Shown here: one piece after another, positions 1-6,757 of the stretch
Position numbering within the stretch: position 1 is the stretch's first letter
Layout: each line of letters starts with the position of its first letter
Virus record (IMG/VR): IMGVR_UViG_3300000101_000110
Coordinates: 1 to 28,508 of that record
Direction: 5' to 3' (one strand)
Length of the DNA: 28,508 nucleotides
From: a virus
Notes under the pieces: generated by a model
What the model was told of the DNA's origin: nothing
What the model saw: the letters and a program-made list of their open reading frames with translations, nothing else
Databases searched by the model: none
Made by a program: the position numbers and the translations under genes

Positions 1-45
1 ACGTGGGGCAAGCCGCTAAGACGTAATTTGAAGGGGGTAGCCTGA
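1..45 (+). CDS. C-terminal end of an upstream gene (partial)
   Basis: Frame 1 is open from the window edge to a TGA at 43-45 and gives only 14 residues, ending RRNLKGVA. The other two frames close within the first 25 bases. Its stop overlaps the next start by one base (TGATG), the same coupling seen at many gene joins here, which supports it being a real gene end. In related phages the terminase large subunit often sits just upstream of such a block and can end in a basic W-G-x-P-x-R-R-N tail. Terminase is therefore a guess, not a call. Confidence 0.45.
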   Translation, partial: TWGKPLRRNLKGVA

Positions 46-545
46 TGGCTGAGCCACGGTTCTTAGATTTCCTAGATCGCATTGACGGCGGCGGCATGGG
101 TCAGTCGGGCGACACGTTTGAGGGCGGCGGGCTGCTCTCCATGCTCGGCAACCTCTTCGCCTCTCCCTACGGGTCCGAAGACCCAGCGCGCCGCGCTCGC
201 CGCGATGCGTTCTACGCGGGCGCGCCGATGGCCGCGAGCGGGTTTAACCCGCCGCCTGTACAGACGGTCAACGAAAAGTCGGCTAACTCCGCCCTACAGT
301 ACAGCGGACGCGGTAACGTTGGTATGCCACGCACGGGTATGCAGTACAGCGGGCGCGGTAATGTTGGTATGCCTGCTACGCAGAACCCAAGGCTCGCCGA
401 CTTCAACCGCATGATGGAGACACTGCCCCAAGGACTAGGCCCAACCGAAATTGGTCAGCAGTACCGGGATTTTCTCCTGTCGGGCGGCAACCTACCCTAC
501 GGTGACTACATCCAAGCTCTGTACTCGCAAGGAGCCACTCAATGA
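45..545 (+). CDS. Hypothetical phage protein with an 11-residue repeat
   Basis: 166 residues; function not recognised. The N-terminal half is glycine-rich and acidic, with a short hydrophobic stretch (about residues 30-38). The middle carries two near-identical 11-residue repeats at residues 85-95 and 100-110, each reading QYSGRGNVGMP, separated by four residues. The C-terminal 50 residues look folded and helical. The start at 45 overlaps the preceding stop and has a G-rich Shine-Dalgarno-like stretch (GAAGGGGG) just upstream. It opens the late structural block, so a minor virion or assembly role is possible. No family was recognised. Confidence 0.7.
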   Translation: MAEPRFLDFLDRIDGGGMGQSGDTFEGGGLLSMLGNLFASPYGSEDPARRARRDAFYAGAPMAASGFNPPPVQTVNEKSANSALQYSGRGNVGMPRTGMQYSGRGNVGMPATQNPRLADFNRMMETLPQGLGPTEIGQQYRDFLLSGGNLPYGDYIQALYSQGATQ

Positions 546-628
546 AGTTTACACCGATCAAAGGTTGCCCGACGCCCGCCGCGTGCAGGCGTGAGGGTAA
601 GTGCCTCGGCAAGAAGCACTCGAAGTGA
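542..628 (+). CDS. 28-residue cysteine/lysine-rich microprotein
   Basis: The ATG at 542 overlaps the previous stop by four bases (ATGA), and its own TGA overlaps the next start by one base. The product has 28 residues, three cysteines (positions 9, 15, 21) and a basic tail GKKHSK. Its fit in an otherwise gapless chain of coupled genes is the main evidence that it is translated. The cysteine spacing could bind a metal or form a disulfide, but the peptide is too short to assign a role. Confidence 0.5.
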   Translation: MKFTPIKGCPTPAACRREGKCLGKKHSK

Positions 629-813
629 TGTGGACCGCGCTGCTCTTGTTGTGTAGCGTTGATGGCAGGTGCTTTGCGTTTGGCGGCCCTGCCCTACCGG
701 ACGAGCGGCAATGCACACTGTCTATCCCTAACGGGGTAGAGCATGCGCGCCAAACATATCCCCAGCTTAGCGTAGTCTCTTATCAATGCGTTCAGTGGGA
801 CAAAGGAGTTTAA
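628..813 (+). CDS. Small protein with hydrophobic N-terminus
   Basis: 61 residues starting MWTALLLLCSVDGRCFAF. I chose the ATG at 628 because it overlaps the preceding TGA (TGATG). An in-frame ATG at 601 would run 28 bases into the microprotein gene. The N-terminus looks like a signal peptide or a short membrane anchor. The rest has three further cysteines, consistent with an exported disulfide-bonded protein. The family is not recognised. It lies just before a basic 49-residue gene and the transglycosylase. Confidence 0.55.
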   Translation: MWTALLLLCSVDGRCFAFGGPALPDERQCTLSIPNGVEHARQTYPQLSVVSYQCVQWDKGV

Positions 814-963
814 ATGACTAGAGGCTTGTACAGCAACATCGCGGCTAAGAAGAAGCGCATCGCGGCTGGATCGGGCGAGAAGATGCGCAAGCCCGGCACT
901 AAGGGCGCGCCGACTGCCAAGGCGTTCAAGAAAGCCGCTAAGACAGCGAAGGGGAAGAAGTAA
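814..963 (+). CDS. 49-residue lysine/alanine-rich basic protein
   Basis: The start directly follows the previous TAA, with AAAGGAG about eight bases upstream as ribosome site. The stop overlaps the next ATG (TAATG). The sequence is highly basic with short G-x-x-K-x-x-K-P-G patterns and ends in KTAKGKK. Small proteins of this style are common in the structural blocks of marine podoviruses. A nucleic-acid-binding or packaged minor protein would fit the charge, but this is inference. Confidence 0.65.
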   Translation: MTRGLYSNIAAKKKRIAAGSGEKMRKPGTKGAPTAKAFKKAAKTAKGKK

Positions 964-1472
964 TGGATGATCTCCTGACGTTTGATAAGCTTATGCAGGC
1001 GGTTGCTATGCGGGAGAGCAGTCAGAACCCTAATGCGGTTTCTAGTGGCGGCGCGGTTGGTTTACTGGGAATTATGCCCGGAGACGCTATGGTGGGTATG
1101 CGGAACAACGTACCGACAGTTTTTGAGGCTGCGGAGCAGTTAGGGTTTGCGCCGGAAACGCAAGACAGGCAGACGGCTGTACGCCTACTGAAAGACCCTG
1201 AGATTAACAGCATGATTGGCGAAGCTTACATGAAAGAGCTGCTAAACAAGTACGGCGGCGACGCAGAAGCTGTGCTAACCTCGTACAACGCTGGTCCCAA
1301 CAAGTTTGATCGCATCGGGTCGGCGGCTGGAATGGATATCGAAGAGCAGCGCGAGTACGCCAAGATGGTTGGCGAGGATTATAAAAACATGTTCGGCTCT
1401 ACTTTACCGAGCAACCTCGGCGTTCTGTTCTCCAAGCGCCCTCAAGCGCGCCCCGTGGGATTGTTAGACTAA
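963..1472 (+). CDS. Lytic transglycosylase (SLT-type), probably virion-associated
   Basis: 169 residues. The soluble lytic transglycosylase pattern is clear: a catalytic-type glutamate in RES (Glu18), a GLLGIMP segment at residues 33-39 in place of the usual GLMQ, and SYNAG at 107-111 in place of AYNAG. The family cleaves the glycan strand of peptidoglycan without water. No signal peptide is seen. The gene lies in the structural block, well away from the lysis genes at 21-23 kb, which suggests local wall opening during DNA entry rather than host lysis. It starts on the previous stop (TAATG) and ends on the next start. Confidence 0.85.
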   Translation: MDDLLTFDKLMQAVAMRESSQNPNAVSSGGAVGLLGIMPGDAMVGMRNNVPTVFEAAEQLGFAPETQDRQTAVRLLKDPEINSMIGEAYMKELLNKYGGDAEAVLTSYNAGPNKFDRIGSAAGMDIEEQREYAKMVGEDYKNMFGSTLPSNLGVLFSKRPQARPVGLLD

Positions 1473-1747
1473 TGCCCCGCACCAAGTCAGAGAAGATCGC
1501 AGCCGCTAAGAAGCGCCACGGGTTCACCGCAGTCAACAAGCCCCGGCGCGGCGGCCCGAAGAAGTTTGAGGTGCTGGCGGTTGAGGGCGACACCGTCAAG
1601 AAGGTGAACTTCGGAGATCCTAATATGTCGATCAAGAAGGGCCAGCCGAGCCGCAAAGCCTCGTATTGCGCGCGTTCTGGTGGTATAAGTGGTAAATCAT
1701 CGAAACTGTCGGCCAACTACTGGTCCAGAAAAGCGTGGGACTGTTAA
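1472..1747 (+). CDS. Small basic conserved phage protein
   Basis: 91 residues. The N-terminal third is basic (KSEKIAAAKKRHG), followed by a short beta-like segment. The C-terminal part has the pattern G-D-P-N-M-S-I-K-K ... R-K-A-S-Y-C-A-R ... S-A-N-Y-W-S-R-K-A-W. That GDPNM/RxSxxAR/ANYWSxKAW layout recurs in small phage proteins encoded near structural genes, a family I recognise by pattern but cannot name by function. The two cysteines (one mid-protein, one as last residue) might bind metal. It starts on the previous stop codon (TAATG). Confidence 0.7.
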   Translation: MPRTKSEKIAAAKKRHGFTAVNKPRRGGPKKFEVLAVEGDTVKKVNFGDPNMSIKKGQPSRKASYCARSGGISGKSSKLSANYWSRKAWDC

Positions 1748-2353
1748 ATGGCAATTTCAACATATGCAGAGCTGAAGACGGCCATCGCTGACTTCCTAAA
1801 CCGCGACGACCTGACGGCGGTCATTCCGACGTTCATCTCGCTGGCCGAGGCGCAGATCGCGCGAGACGTGCGGCACTGGAAGCAAGAGAAGCGCGTCACG
1901 ACGTCTGCTGATGAGCGCTACGAGAACCTGCCCAGCGACTGGCTGGAGATCAAGCTCGTCGCGCTGACGACTGGGAAAATGCTCCAGACTGTCTCAACGG
2001 CTGAGATGGCCCAGCGCCGGGAGGCTTCAAACGCAGCGGGCGAGCCTCGCTACATCCGCATGACCGCAGACCAGATTGAGTTCTACCCGACGCCCAGCGC
2101 GGCGACGGACATCTCCATGCTGTATTACGCGCGCATTCCAGCGCTGAGCGATACGGACACATCCAACTGGCTACTGACGGACGCGCCCGACATCCTGCTG
2201 TACGGAGCGCTTATTCACTCCGCGCCCTACCTGACCGATGACCAGCGGGCCGCCGTCTGGGGAGCGCTGTATCAGGCGGGCGTTGAGAAGCTCAACCTAG
2301 AAAGCCAGAAGGGTCAGACCGCAGGGCCACTCCGCATGGGAGTTCCGCGCTGA
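1748..2353 (+). CDS. Head-tail adaptor (SU10-type connector protein)
   Basis: 201 residues. The sequence matches phage adaptor proteins of the SU10/P22 gp4-like kind. It begins with a helical TYAELKTAIADFLNRDDL region, continues with EAQIARDVRH, then LPSDWLEIK, and a late segment where DILLYGALIHSAPYL forms a helix. These proteins form the ring below the portal that joins the head to the tail. The length is typical. The start follows the previous stop directly, and the end overlaps the fibre gene (TGATG). The capsid here is also SU10-like, so the two calls support each other. Confidence 0.8.
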   Translation: MAISTYAELKTAIADFLNRDDLTAVIPTFISLAEAQIARDVRHWKQEKRVTTSADERYENLPSDWLEIKLVALTTGKMLQTVSTAEMAQRREASNAAGEPRYIRMTADQIEFYPTPSAATDISMLYYARIPALSDTDTSNWLLTDAPDILLYGALIHSAPYLTDDQRAAVWGALYQAGVEKLNLESQKGQTAGPLRMGVPR

Positions 2354-3297
2354 TGGCGACGACAAGCTGGAGCCAGTCTGCGGGCATGACGTCAGACACT
2401 GACACGGACAATGTCACCGACGACGTGACGCCCACAAACACAAGCTACACGCAGCGCTCCGGTATGGCGAGCGACACCGACGTGGACAACGTCGAGGACT
2501 TCATAGAGCAGGCGGAGGCATCCAAGGACGCAGCCGCAGCAAGTGCAGCCGCTGCCGCACTCTCTGAGACAGCCGCAGAGACTGCGGAGACCAACGCCGC
2601 TACCTCAGAAACCAACGCGGCAGCGTCAGCCGCCACAGCGACGACCAAGGCGTCTGAGGCATCCGCCAGCGCGGCGACGGCGACAACCAAAGCGTCTGAG
2701 GCGTCCACAAGCGCCTCTAACGCGGCAGCGTCCGCCACCGCAGCCCAGACAGCCCAGACAGCGGCTGAGACAGCGCAGTCGGCGGCTGAGACGGCAGAGA
2801 CCAACGCTGAGACGGCAGAGACAGGCGCGCAAGCGGCACAGACAGCAGCGGAGGCGGCCAAGGACGCCATCGACGGGCTGTATCTCGGCGCGCAGGCGTC
2901 GGACCCAAGCGTTGACGGCTTAGGTGCCGCCCTGACCGCTGGCGACTGGTACTACAACACGACGAGCAACATCGTGCGGATCTACGACGGGTCTGTGTGG
3001 GTGGATGGCTCTGTCGAGACATCAACGCTCGCCACGGCGGCGCAAGGCGCTCTGGCCGACACGGCTGTGCAGCCTGCGGACCTCGCGACGGTGGCTACGT
3101 CTGGCGCGTATGCCGACTTGAGCGGACTGCCGACCCTCGGCACAGCAGCCTCCACAGCCGCTACGGACTACGCCACGGCGGCGCAAGGCACTAGCGCCGA
3201 CACAGCCTACGGCTGGGGCGATCACGGCGCGGCTGGCTATACCACAGCAGCAGCCGCAGAGGCTAACGCCTTGGCTCTCGCAATCGCACTAGGATAA
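2353..3297 (+). CDS. Alanine-rich coiled-coil tail fibre protein
   Basis: 314 residues. The N-terminus holds two copies of a short acidic repeat (G-M-x-S-D-T-D-x-D-N-V-x-D at residues 11-23 and 37-49). Next comes about 110 residues of Ala/Glu/Thr/Ser heptad-like repeats (AAETAET, TTKASEASASAA), which should form a long trimeric coiled coil as in T7-type fibre shafts. The C-terminus has a GWGDHGAAGYTT motif (residues 287-298), common in phage fibres just before a tip or trimerisation region. Strong G+C and repeat content follows from the alanine codons. Downstream genes probably supply the tips. Confidence 0.8.
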   Translation: MATTSWSQSAGMTSDTDTDNVTDDVTPTNTSYTQRSGMASDTDVDNVEDFIEQAEASKDAAAASAAAAALSETAAETAETNAATSETNAAASAATATTKASEASASAATATTKASEASTSASNAAASATAAQTAQTAAETAQSAAETAETNAETAETGAQAAQTAAEAAKDAIDGLYLGAQASDPSVDGLGAALTAGDWYYNTTSNIVRIYDGSVWVDGSVETSTLATAAQGALADTAVQPADLATVATSGAYADLSGLPTLGTAASTAATDYATAAQGTSADTAYGWGDHGAAGYTTAAAAEANALALAIALG

Positions 3298-3301
3298 GCA
3301 C

Positions 3302-3610
3302 ATGGCAAACACGTTTAAGAACTACACCTCTGCCTCAGTCGGCACCTCAGCCGTCACGACATACACAGTCGCTGGTGGTACTACTTCGGTGACTATCGGC
3401 CTGACGATCTCCAACACGACTGCCTCACAGATTAAGATCGACGTACAGGCTGCTGGTGTTTACGTGGTCAAGGACGCACCGATTCCAAGTGGGTCAGCAC
3501 TATCTGTGCTAGACGGCAAAGTTATTCTTGAGGCGGCAGACACAGTGGTTGTGACATCCGACACCGCAACATCTGCTGACGTGATCCTGAGTGTACTGGA
3601 GCAGACATAA
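3302..3610 (+). CDS. Small beta-rich virion protein (fibre or decoration type)
   Basis: 102 residues, nearly all beta-forming Thr/Val/Ser-rich sequence with no charged clusters. The pattern SVGTSAVTTYTVAGGTTSVTIGLTIS, then D-V-Q-A-A-G-V-Y-V-V-K-D, resembles small structural proteins I recall from marine tailed phages. A single immunoglobulin- or jelly-roll-like fold is likely. It is encoded between the coiled-coil fibre and the receptor modules, so a fibre-associated role is more likely than a capsid one. It ends on the start of a 22-codon ORF. Confidence 0.6.
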   Translation: MANTFKNYTSASVGTSAVTTYTVAGGTTSVTIGLTISNTTASQIKIDVQAAGVYVVKDAPIPSGSALSVLDGKVILEAADTVVVTSDTATSADVILSVLEQT

Positions 3611-3678
3611 TGGCTGGCTTTCCTGATACAGTTACGTGGCCTGAAGAGCCTTCAGACGACAATGGGGGGTCCAACTAA
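3610..3678 (+). CDS. 22-residue coupled microprotein
   Basis: The ATG overlaps the previous TAA (TAATG), and its own TAA overlaps the next ATG in the same way. The peptide is MAGFPDTVTWPEEPSDDNG followed by GSN: acidic, proline-rich and probably unstructured. It may be a true microprotein, or only a device that carries ribosomes from one gene to the next. Perfect overlap at both ends is the only evidence. Confidence 0.4.
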   Translation: MAGFPDTVTWPEEPSDDNGGSN

Positions 3679-4136
3679 TGAGCGGCTACATAGGCACACA
3701 GCCCGTACCACAAGCCACCCAAACGAGGGACAGCTTCACAGCTACAGCAGGTCAGACGTCCTTCGCCACAGCAGGCTACACACCACAGTTCCTCGACGTG
3801 TTCTTGAATGGCGTGCACTTGCAGAACGGCACAGACTATACAGCGGCTAACGGCTCTGATGTTGTGCTAACAGTAGGTGCGGCCCTAAACGATGTGCTTG
3901 AGGTCGTAGCTTATACCACGTTTGAGGTGGCTAACGTCTCAGGCGGCGGCATGTTCAAAGGCGATAATGGGACAGTCGGAACACGGGCGGGGGACATCTT
4001 CCGCATCAATGAGCAAACCCTCAACACAAACACAACCATTGACGCAGATGAAAACGCAAGTGCTTCTGGCCCACTGGCTGTTGCATCGGGCGTTACATTG
4101 ACCGTCACATCTGGGGGGAACTTGTCCATTGTCTGA
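3678..4136 (+). CDS. Tail fibre / receptor-binding accessory protein
   Basis: 152 residues. Residues 16-90 follow a pattern frequent in marine phage fibres: FTATAGQTSF, then Y-T-P-Q-F-L-D-V-F-L-N-G-V, then NGTDYTAANGSDVVL and DVLEVVAYTTF. The C-terminal 60 residues are a Thr/Asn/Ser-rich beta region that reads like the start of a triple beta-helix (INEQTLNTNTTIDADENASA). It is probably one part of a multi-gene fibre. The last codons overlap the next gene by eight bases. Confidence 0.7.
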   Translation: MSGYIGTQPVPQATQTRDSFTATAGQTSFATAGYTPQFLDVFLNGVHLQNGTDYTAANGSDVVLTVGAALNDVLEVVAYTTFEVANVSGGGMFKGDNGTVGTRAGDIFRINEQTLNTNTTIDADENASASGPLAVASGVTLTVTSGGNLSIV

Positions 4137-4497
4137 GATTAGAGCAGCAACAATAAGCGATGCGGCTGGCACTGGCCCCATTTCTTTAACAGGACAGAGT
4201 GCTGCGAAGGCTTGGGTTAACTTTAATGGCGCTGGTACTATTGCAATAAGGGATAGTTTTAATGTTGCCAGCTTGACGGATAATAGCACTGGAAATTACG
4301 ATGTGAACTTCAGCAACAATATGAGTAGCGTTGAGTATGCCCCACAGATATGTTCGAACGCTTCGGTAAACAACTATGGGTTTAATAGAACAGGTGGGGA
4401 AAATACTACTGCAAGAGTAAACGTCAATCATTATGAGTCTGCCGTACTTAGAGACACGAGCCGAATCTATACTTCCGCACACGGAGACCTAGCATGA
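4129..4497 (+). CDS. Receptor-type fibre module, paralogue 1 (TTG start)
   Basis: 122 residues. The core reads AKAWVNFNGAGTIAIRDSFNVASLTDNSTGNYDVNFSNNM, a module that recurs in fibre tips of marine phages. The only start that fits is TTG at 4129, giving MSEIRAATISDAAG, which parallels the MSTLxVxNI opening of the next two genes. It overlaps the previous gene by eight bases. It ends in HGDLA, and its ATGA stop starts the next paralogue. It is more A+T-rich than the genes upstream. Likely a trimeric tip domain that contacts the host surface. Confidence 0.7.
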   Translation: MSEIRAATISDAAGTGPISLTGQSAAKAWVNFNGAGTIAIRDSFNVASLTDNSTGNYDVNFSNNMSSVEYAPQICSNASVNNYGFNRTGGENTTARVNVNHYESAVLRDTSRIYTSAHGDLA

Positions 4498-4498
4498 G
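4480..4498 (+). repeat. 19-bp junction direct repeat, copy 1
   Basis: This 19-base sequence spans the end of paralogue 1 and the start of paralogue 2. It is identical to 4866-4884 at the next junction. A variant with one change in its core lies at the end of paralogue 3 (about 5219-5235). It encodes the shared HGDLA ending plus the overlapping ATGA. Confidence 0.85.
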
Positions 4499-4883
4499 CA
4501 CCCTCACAGTAACAAACATCAAGAAAACTGGCGAGACCGCTAGTCGTGATGTGTCAGGTGTCGCTGCGGCTTGGGTTAACTTTAATGGAACAGGGACTGT
4601 TGCTATCCGTGACAGCGTGAATGTCGCTAGCATTACTGACAACGCAACAGCAGACTTTGCTGTTAATTTCAGCAACAGTATGGCCAATACGTCGTACTCC
4701 TTCCAACTGTGTTGCGATTCCAACGCAACAAGCTTAGGTGCTTTTTATGGCGGGGTTCAATGGGACAACGACATAAAATCGACATCAGCAATTGAAGCTC
4801 ATTTTATGTATATTAACCCCTATAGCATAGGTAACTTCGACCCTACAGAAACTAATTTCTTAATCCACGGAGACCTAGCATGA
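4494..4883 (+). CDS. Receptor-type fibre module, paralogue 2
   Basis: 129 residues. It aligns with its upstream neighbour over AWVNFNGTGTVAIRDSVNVASITDNATADFAVNFSNSM, and the genes share a 20-base identical stretch at 4210-4229 and 4569-4588. The C-terminal half (SYSFQLCCDSNATSLGAF onward) is unrelated to either neighbour, as expected where host contact is made. It ends in HGDLA and overlaps the genes on both sides by four bases. It would be a fibre tip subunit expressed together with its paralogues. Confidence 0.7.
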   Translation: MSTLTVTNIKKTGETASRDVSGVAAAWVNFNGTGTVAIRDSVNVASITDNATADFAVNFSNSMANTSYSFQLCCDSNATSLGAFYGGVQWDNDIKSTSAIEAHFMYINPYSIGNFDPTETNFLIHGDLA

Positions 4884-4884
4884 G
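4866..4884 (+). repeat. 19-bp junction direct repeat, copy 2
   Basis: Identical to 4480-4498. The two copies flank paralogue 2, so recombination between them would delete or duplicate exactly one gene while keeping the reading frames and the ATGA coupling. Confidence 0.85.
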
Positions 4885-5236
4885 TACTTTAAACGTAGCA
4901 AACATCACCGATGGCACAGACACAGTCGAGACAGGCTATGTGGTCAATGGGTCTGCGAAGGCTTTTTGGCGCAGTGCAACGACTTATACTCTTGGTTCGT
5001 CTTTGAATGTGTCGTCAATGACGGACAATGGCACTGGTAGTTATAACGTTTCCTTTTCAAGTGCTTTTACAAGCAGTGATAATATTGTTGCAACTTTTGG
5101 CAATGTGTCGACTGTTCCAAGAGTGTATGGTGGAAGTGTTGTTAGCGCATCTGAAATGACGTGTAGAATGCATAACACAAGTGGGGCCACTATAGACACT
5201 AACGCCGCTGGAAGCGTCAACGGAAACCTAGCATGA
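4880..5236 (+). CDS. Receptor-type fibre module, paralogue 3
   Basis: 118 residues. It is the most diverged of the three tandem modules: it opens MSTLNVANITDGTDTVETGYVVNGSAKAFW, then LNVSSMTDNGTGSYNVSFSSAF. It keeps the opening, the S-x-T-D-N-x-T-x-x-Y-x-V-x-F core and the ending NGNLA, but replaces WVNFNGTGT with WRSATTYTL. The C-terminal half differs from the others. It overlaps both neighbours by four bases. Either it is an alternative receptor-binding tip or one chain of a mixed trimer. Confidence 0.65.
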   Translation: MSTLNVANITDGTDTVETGYVVNGSAKAFWRSATTYTLGSSLNVSSMTDNGTGSYNVSFSSAFTSSDNIVATFGNVSTVPRVYGGSVVSASEMTCRMHNTSGATIDTNAAGSVNGNLA

Positions 5237-5658
5237 CACACCTATGGGACCGCTTAGCTGAAGCTAAGGCACGCCTCAAACCTGTACAATCGCAGTATCG
5301 TGTGCTGTTCGAGAACCCTGCTGATCCAGAAGCCCCTGCGGCTGTACTCTGCCCTGATCCTAACTGGATGGCAGCAGCACTGGAGGGCGGCGTACTGCCC
5401 CCTATAGACACCTACTTGCGTGATCAGGGGGTAGCTGACGGGGAACCCAAGGAACACCCATACGCAGAGCCTATCGGTGCTATGACTGAAGAAGAGGCTA
5501 TTGAATACCTCATACAGAAAGACATCCCGCCACAGATCTGGCGTGACTACACAGGCAATCGGTGCGTAATGAAGATCGTGCCTGTAGAATTGATCCCATC
5601 GGATCGCAGCTTCCGCAATGCGTGGAAGATTAACCAAGAAATGGAGTTTGCGGCATGA
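5233..5658 (+). CDS. Tail-fibre-associated or assembly-chaperone-like protein
   Basis: 141 residues; the function is not firmly recognised. The N-terminal part is a soluble domain with many prolines (PNWMAAALEGGVLPPIDTYL). The C-terminal part has EEAIEYLIQKDIPPQIWR, then the segment IPSDRSFRNAWKI. The DRxFRxAW segment also occurs in the next gene and in small phage proteins found downstream of fibre genes, often labelled tail assembly chaperones. Position and motif suggest fibre assembly or attachment. Four-base overlap upstream and downstream. Confidence 0.6.
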   Translation: MTHLWDRLAEAKARLKPVQSQYRVLFENPADPEAPAAVLCPDPNWMAAALEGGVLPPIDTYLRDQGVADGEPKEHPYAEPIGAMTEEEAIEYLIQKDIPPQIWRDYTGNRCVMKIVPVELIPSDRSFRNAWKINQEMEFAA

Positions 5659-6002
5659 CCACTTACATCAATATCAACGGTGACGTGCGTGATGCGTCGT
5701 CTCTTACAGTACCAACAGACCGCACATTCCGTGGTGCATGGTCATTCAACGGCGATGCTGTTGAAGTAGATATGACAGCAGCGCTGGCTATCCAGAAAGA
5801 GAACCTACGTGCAGAACGTGCGCCTCGCTTAGCTGACCTAGACGTTGACTACATGAAGGCACTAGAGGCTGGCACAGGCGCGGCTGACATTGCGACAGAG
5901 AAAGAAACACTGCGCAATATCACAGACGATTCACGTCTGGCTGCGGCGACTACTCCTGATGCACTCAAGGCTCTGAACCTAGCAACTCTCTTGGGAGAAT
6001 AA
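5655..6002 (+). CDS. DRTFRxAW-motif phage protein (putative fibre assembly factor)
   Basis: 115 residues. The segment VPTDRTFRGAWSF (about residues 19-31) is followed by a helical part with KENLRAERAPRLADLDVDYMKALEAG, a layout widespread in small phage proteins beside fibre genes. It shares the DRxFRxAW element with the C-terminus of the gene before it, so the pair may be related or interact through it. An assembly chaperone is the usual guess for this family, and I cannot confirm it. It is the last gene before an 80-base intergenic stretch. Confidence 0.6.
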   Translation: MTTYININGDVRDASSLTVPTDRTFRGAWSFNGDAVEVDMTAALAIQKENLRAERAPRLADLDVDYMKALEAGTGAADIATEKETLRNITDDSRLAAATTPDALKALNLATLLGE

Positions 6003-6018
6003 CCAATGAGTAGGGCGC

Positions 6019-6051
6019 TGACTAGCAATGAATGCATAACGGGTGTATAAT
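6019..6051 (+). promoter_or_regulatory. Putative promoter ahead of the tail-collar fibre gene
   Basis: The 80-base gap at 6003-6082 contains a perfect TATAAT at 6046-6051. The only nearby -35-like element is CTGACT at 6019-6024, with a long spacer of 21 bases, so the match is incomplete. This is one of few real gaps in the + strand block. A Shine-Dalgarno-like GAAAGGG precedes the next ATG. Confidence 0.4.
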
Positions 6052-6082
6052 GCACCAAGTTTTATCGTGAAAGGGCCAAAAA

Positions 6083-6754
6083 ATGGCAATTAGCCTGACC
6101 AAGCCAACAGTTGGCGGCAGCCAAGATACGTGGGGGACCACGATCAACACTGGCCTCGACACCATCGCAAACGCCCTCAACGGCACCTCCGGCACAGTCG
6201 CTCCAAACCTCTCCACGCTGACTATGAACGGCACCGACGTCACGGCCACAGCGGCGGAGCTAAACACAGCCTCGACACACTACGTGCCGTCCGGCGGTAT
6301 TATCATGTGGTCGGGCGCAGTGAGCGCTATCCCAACAGGCTGGGTCTTGTGTAATGGCTCCAACAGCACTCCTGACTTGCGGGACCGCTTTGTGGTCGGC
6401 GCAGGCTCGACCTACGCTGTAGACGCCACAGGCGGCGCTGCCACGGTAACGCTCTCTGAAGCTAACATGCCAGCGCACAACCACTCCGCAAGTTCTAGCA
6501 GCACAAGTACAGTTAGCGACCCGGGGCACACGCACACGCAGATCATAGGACGAAACGACGGCCCTAGTAGTGGGTCCACGAACTATTCGGCATATGATGG
6601 AGGTGTATATAACACCGGGAATCAGACGGCCTCCAGCACGACGGGTATCAGCGTCAGCACATCCACAAGCACTACTATAGGCAACGCAGGAAGTGGCACC
6701 GCACACGAGAACAGGCCACCGTACTTCGCTCTCGCATACATTATGAAGGCGTAA
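6083..6754 (+). CDS. Tail fibre with phage tail-collar domain
   Basis: 223 residues. The N-terminal 40 residues (TKPTVGGSQDTWGTTINTGLD) are a common fibre-attachment opening. Residues 68-110 form a clear tail-collar domain: PSGGIIMWSGAVSAIPTGW, VLCNG, TPDLRDRFVVGAG. The next part has the usual SEANMPAHNHS turn and a Ser/Thr/Gly-rich loop region. It ends with the family ending ENRPPYFALAYIMKA. Such proteins are trimeric fibre tips or microcystin-dependent-protein-like proteins that meet the host surface. It is the first gene after a putative promoter. Confidence 0.85.
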   Translation: MAISLTKPTVGGSQDTWGTTINTGLDTIANALNGTSGTVAPNLSTLTMNGTDVTATAAELNTASTHYVPSGGIIMWSGAVSAIPTGWVLCNGSNSTPDLRDRFVVGAGSTYAVDATGGAATVTLSEANMPAHNHSASSSSTSTVSDPGHTHTQIIGRNDGPSSGSTNYSAYDGGVYNTGNQTASSTTGISVSTSTSTTIGNAGSGTAHENRPPYFALAYIMKA

Positions 6755-6757
6755 GTC

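Noticed and set aside
2540-2860. Regularly repeated short units that could suggest a CRISPR-like array or minisatellite
   Set aside because: The units are GCN/GAG/ACN codons of a heptad coiled coil, they vary in length and sequence, and there are no constant repeats with unique spacers.
2445-2870. 141-residue alanine/valine-rich open frame on the - strand
   Set aside because: It is the mirror of the Ala/Glu repeat codons in the coiled-coil fibre gene, has no ribosome site, and lies inside a well-supported + strand gene.
6006-6050. 14-codon open frame in the gap after the DRTFRxAW gene
   Set aside because: It is too short, ends inside the TATAAT box, and lacks tight coupling to the next gene. 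It is better explained as promoter sequence.
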